Positions 36,115 through 39,080 of a stretch of DNA of 39,080 bases are shown one piece after another (positions within the stretch are counted from its first letter, which is position 1; every line of letters starts with the position of its first letter). Position numbers and translations under genes: made by a program. The notes under the pieces were generated by a model. The model searched no databases. It saw nothing but the letters and a program-made list of their open reading frames with translations, and had not been told where the DNA came from. The stretch comes from an uncultured Ruminococcus sp. (GTDB lineage: Bacteria > Bacillota > Clostridia > Oscillospirales > Ruminococcaceae), in NCBI GenBank assembly GCA_947345935.1, contig CAMZZN010000021.1, positions 1 to 39,080 of the forward strand, written 5' to 3'.

Positions 36115-39080
36115 TTATTCCTTAACGAAATCCTTGGGATCGAGAGAAGTTACAAGATGAACAAGGTACTTCTGGATCTGGAGAGCATCGTTGTTTGTAA
36201 GCAGTGTACCGTTCTCGTAAACGTCAGCGTTTCTGATACCCTTAGTTGTGATGTGCGAAGGATCTGAACCGTTTTCACCGTAAACATCAGGGTTACCAAC
36301 AGCCTGCATTACGAGTATAGCATCGTTCAGGAGAACCTGACCGTCGCAGTCAGCGTCGCCCCAAATAATATCATCATCTGGAGGATCAATCTCTCCGGTT
36401 GCGTCAGCTGCTTCATCCTGCATGAATGATGCGATCCAAGCAAGAGGAGCGTTCCAGTTGATTGTAACCTCGTTTGTAGACCATGCTTCGATTGAGTCAA
36501 CGAAACATCTCTGTGACGGATTTTCAGGATCGCCGGGAACGAAAGCAAGAGCACGTACATAAGGATCCTGGAGACCTGCGTTAGGACCGCCGGAAAGGAT
36601 TCCGTCAGGAGCCATAGGCAGAGTCTTATCAAGCTCGTAAGACCAGTATCTGTGGTGAGGATTCTTCTCCATGTAAGTACCATAGCCTGTTACGAAAGAG
36701 AATGAAAGCGGGTTTGTACCAAAGAGGTAGTCAAGACCCTTTGCTACGCCGTTCATATACTTGATGTCTTTGTCCATATCGTAAGCATAAGCCATAACGA
36801 TACAGTTGTTGATTACCATTGAGTTTGAACCCCACTCATAACCCTTGATCCAAACATCGGGATCGAGGTTATTCGGGTCATTGTAAGCTTCTGCAGGTGC
36901 CTTATAAGGAATACCGTAACCCTGAGCTTCTTCACAAGCAATATAGTCATCAGCAGCTTTCTTGATATTTGCCTTAACTTTTGCAGCATCGGCAGCATCG
37001 ATCTTGTCGCTGTGGAGCGCCAGTGAAAGCGTACCTGCGGAAGCAGTATTTCCCCAGTTGAAAGATGTGAATGAACCGTCCTTGTTCTCGCCGCCTACCA
37101 TAGCTGTATTACATGTATAAGCGTACTCAGACTCGTCAATGATCTTCTTGAACTCGTCTGCTATTTCCTTTTCGCCCATAGCCTTAGCGGAAAGGTAGAT
37201 CTCGCAAGCTGCCCAGTATGCGTCGTCCTTTACATTGTTATCGCCGTAAGGTCCGCCGCCCTTTGCCTGCCACATAGGAGCATAGAGTGAATCCTCTCTG
37301 ATCTCTTCCTTAGCACATTCACAATTCAGTGTAGGATGTGTTGTCTTTGTATCGTCATACTCATAGAAGTGCTTTTCATATGCCTTGAATGCGTCAACAG
37401 CAGTTGTGAGGTATGTTTTAGCCTTATCACTCTTGTAGTCCTTCCAGAGTCTTGCAGCCTGACCTGCACAAGCAGCATAGTTAAGCGTAGCTGCAAACGT
37501 CGGAGGCTTTACGATACGAGTAGTTTCCCACTCCGTTTCATAGTCCCAAGGTCTTGTAGCAAGTCCTGTCCACTTATGGTCGTGAAGTTTGTGATAATAG
37601 AGACCGTCGTACTTACCCCATGCGCTGTCGCTTGAAACAACCTTCATCTGAGCGATCCAGTCAAGTTCAACAGCTGCTTCATCAAGAACGTCAGGAATAT
37701 TGTTTCCTGCTTCAGGAACTACAACAGTACCGTAAGCATCGTCAAACTTTCCGTTATAACCCTTCTGAAGAATTGCTCTTTCATACATATTCTGGAGAGT
37801 CCAGATCGAGATACCGCCGTTAACAACATATTTACCGTGGTCGCCGGCATCGTACCAACCGCCGTTAGCAGTCAGCGTGCCGGACTTATAAGTACCGGTT
37901 GCTTCTTCCTTAGTAGCATATTCATTCTTCCAGATCTTCTGGATTGCAGCTGTATCGGTTTTGTGACCGCCCTTATGACCCATTCCTGTACCCTTGCCGT
38001 CAGAACCGCCTGATGTACAGTACTGATCTTCAATATCAATACCGGAACGGTTCTGATAGAAGTAGTTCATTGCATTTGTAAGTATATTGTGGCTCTCATC
38101 ATAGTAGATGTTGTCGCCAATATTAAACTCGAAAGATCTCCAGTCCTCTCCCTGGATCTGGATATAGTATCTGCCGGGAACATCAAATTCAGAGAAATCG
38201 AGTTTGCAAACGCTGTCGGCAGAATCTCCATCTTTCTGCGGAGCAGTAGATGTACCTGACCATACAGCCTTGCCTGTAGCAGCGTCGCATACGTCAAATT
38301 TGTATGTACCGCTGAGATTGATCTTTGTAGCGTTAGGCAGAACGTCGCCCTGGTTATCGCCGAGAACAGCAACCTTAGCCAGGTTCGGATAATAACCGAT
38401 CTGGTTTACGGAAACGAAGTTAACATTCTTGCCGTCCTTGAGAACCTGTCTCTTTGTTTCTTCTGAGAAGTTAGCGCCGTAATCACGGTTTGTTGCGCCG
38501 TATGAGTTGGAAGGATCCGAATCGCACTCATCGCAGGTCGTACAAACGATGGACATATCGTCAAACCAAAGCTCATCGCCTGCCTGAGCGTTACCGCCAT
38601 AGCCGTTGGAATCCTTTCCATAGTGGAACGTCCACTCCATACCTTCAAGATCCTTGGTGGGTTTAAAAGTACCGGAGAATTCCTGATATTCGGTAGTCAG
38701 CTTAACAGCGCTTCCCCACTGACCGCCCATGTGAGGTCCCATATGCATATCTTTTGAATTTCCGTCAAGTTCGAAATATTCTTCCATTGTTCCGCCGATC
38801 TCACCGATCTTGGAACAAAGCTCCATGCCGTTTCTCTTTGCCTTAACCTTAAAGCTTACTTTGTATTCGTGACCTGCCTTGAAGTTGAGGTTTCTGTGAC
38901 GGAACTGAAGATCCCACTTAGCCTTTTCGCCGCCCTCCGGAACCTTTACTGTAATGTGGAATGCTCCGTCTTCAAGTCTGAAGTCCTGCTTAGCGGGTGA
39001 TGTTTCACAAGTATGCCAAGGCAGTGCCTTATTTGTGAACGACGTTTCACCAAGAACCTGACCAGCTGATACACTCATAG
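36115..39080 (-). CDS. Cellulosomal GH9 endoglucanase (CBM4-Ig-GH9-dockerin), 5' end cut
   Basis: At least 987 residues; the frame stays open to the window edge. The Met at 39078 is probably internal, because no signal peptide is seen and an exported enzyme needs one. In order: a CBM4-type cellulose-binding module (about 5-180), an Ig-like module (about 220-325) and the GH9 (alpha/alpha)6 catalytic domain (about 330-890). GGWYDAGDHGKY (near 405-416) holds the catalytic Asp pair, HHRYW is near 808, and STNEVTINWNAP (near 870) carries the acid Glu. An acidic linker and a dockerin (about 905-987, DADCDGQVLLND) end the protein. It cuts beta-1,4-glucan and is held on a scaffoldin. The dockerin nearly repeats that of the 10.4-kb protein. 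Confidence 0.93.
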   Translation of the reverse strand, partial: MSVSAGQVLGETSFTNKALPWHTCETSPAKQDFRLEDGAFHITVKVPEGGEKAKWDLQFRHRNLNFKAGHEYKVSFKVKAKRNGMELCSKIGEIGGTMEEYFELDGNSKDMHMGPHMGGQWGSAVKLTTEYQEFSGTFKPTKDLEGMEWTFHYGKDSNGYGGNAQAGDELWFDDMSIVCTTCDECDSDPSNSYGATNRDYGANFSEETKRQVLKDGKNVNFVSVNQIGYYPNLAKVAVLGDNQGDVLPNATKINLSGTYKFDVCDAATGKAVWSGTSTAPQKDGDSADSVCKLDFSEFDVPGRYYIQIQGEDWRSFEFNIGDNIYYDESHNILTNAMNYFYQNRSGIDIEDQYCTSGGSDGKGTGMGHKGGHKTDTAAIQKIWKNEYATKEEATGTYKSGTLTANGGWYDAGDHGKYVVNGGISIWTLQNMYERAILQKGYNGKFDDAYGTVVVPEAGNNIPDVLDEAAVELDWIAQMKVVSSDSAWGKYDGLYYHKLHDHKWTGLATRPWDYETEWETTRIVKPPTFAATLNYAACAGQAARLWKDYKSDKAKTYLTTAVDAFKAYEKHFYEYDDTKTTHPTLNCECAKEEIREDSLYAPMWQAKGGGPYGDNNVKDDAYWAACEIYLSAKAMGEKEIADEFKKIIDESEYAYTCNTAMVGGENKDGSFTSFNWGNTASAGTLSLALHSDKIDAADAAKVKANIKKAADDYIACEEAQGYGIPYKAPAEAYNDPNNLDPDVWIKGYEWGSNSMVINNCIVMAYAYDMDKDIKYMNGVAKGLDYLFGTNPLSFSFVTGYGTYMEKNPHHRYWSYELDKTLPMAPDGILSGGPNAGLQDPYVRALAFVPGDPENPSQRCFVDSIEAWSTNEVTINWNAPLAWIASFMQDEAADATGEIDPPDDDIIWGDADCDGQVLLNDAILVMQAVGNPDVYGENGSDPSHITTKGIRNADVYENGTLLTNNDALQIQKYLVHLVTSLDPKDFVKE

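Overview
This window looks like a chromosomal segment of a cellulosome-producing Ruminococcus (Ruminococcus flavefaciens-like, Bacillota, Oscillospiraceae). The evidence is a GH9 cellulase with a C-terminal dockerin, two more secreted dockerin proteins with threonine-rich linkers, Firmicutes housekeeping gene order (spoIIAA-spoIIAB-sigF, cdaA-cdaR, rpmG-secE-nusG-rplK-rplA, phoH-ybeY-era-yqzL-recO-mutS2), strong AGGAGG ribosome binding sites and many TTGACA-17-TATAAT promoters. The species is inferred, not proven.

Layout. 1-3.9 kb: lepA, two small membrane proteins and hemW, all plus strand. 3.9-5.3 kb: the minus-strand spoIIA operon (forespore sigma factor F and its regulators). 5.5-7.8 kb: a flavin-reductase-like protein, then a DUF3343 protein paired with a cysteine-desulfurase-like enzyme (likely sulfur/selenium handling). 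7.8-10.2 kb: the c-di-AMP synthase cdaA and its partner cdaR. 10.3-14.1 kb: two secreted, non-catalytic dockerin proteins. 14.2-17.9 kb: gltX and metG. 17.9-20.6 kb: a three-gene set combining a SpoIID-like domain with peptidoglycan-binding repeats. 20.7-23.1 kb: ribosomal/transcription operon rpmG-secE-nusG-rplK-rplA. 23.4-25.8 kb: two small membrane proteins and gapA. 26-36 kb: a MITE-like element in the leader of a kinase-like gene, then a long plus-strand run CYTH-phoH-ybeY-era-yqzL-recO-mutS2-yfhO. 36.1-39.1 kb: the GH9 cellulase, cut by the window edge.

How the parts fit. The GH9 enzyme and the 10.4-kb protein carry near-identical dockerins, so they should dock on the same type of cohesin; the 12.6-kb protein has a different dockerin and three Big_2 repeats. 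The most informative non-coding signals are two apparent mimics of the 23S rRNA L1-binding site, one before rplK and one before rplA. Others are the 158-bp terminal-inverted-repeat element inside a 5' UTR, an interleaved helix pair over the DUF3343 ribosome binding site, and a 17-T tract in a promoter region. No rRNA, tRNA, CRISPR array or complete transposase gene was seen.
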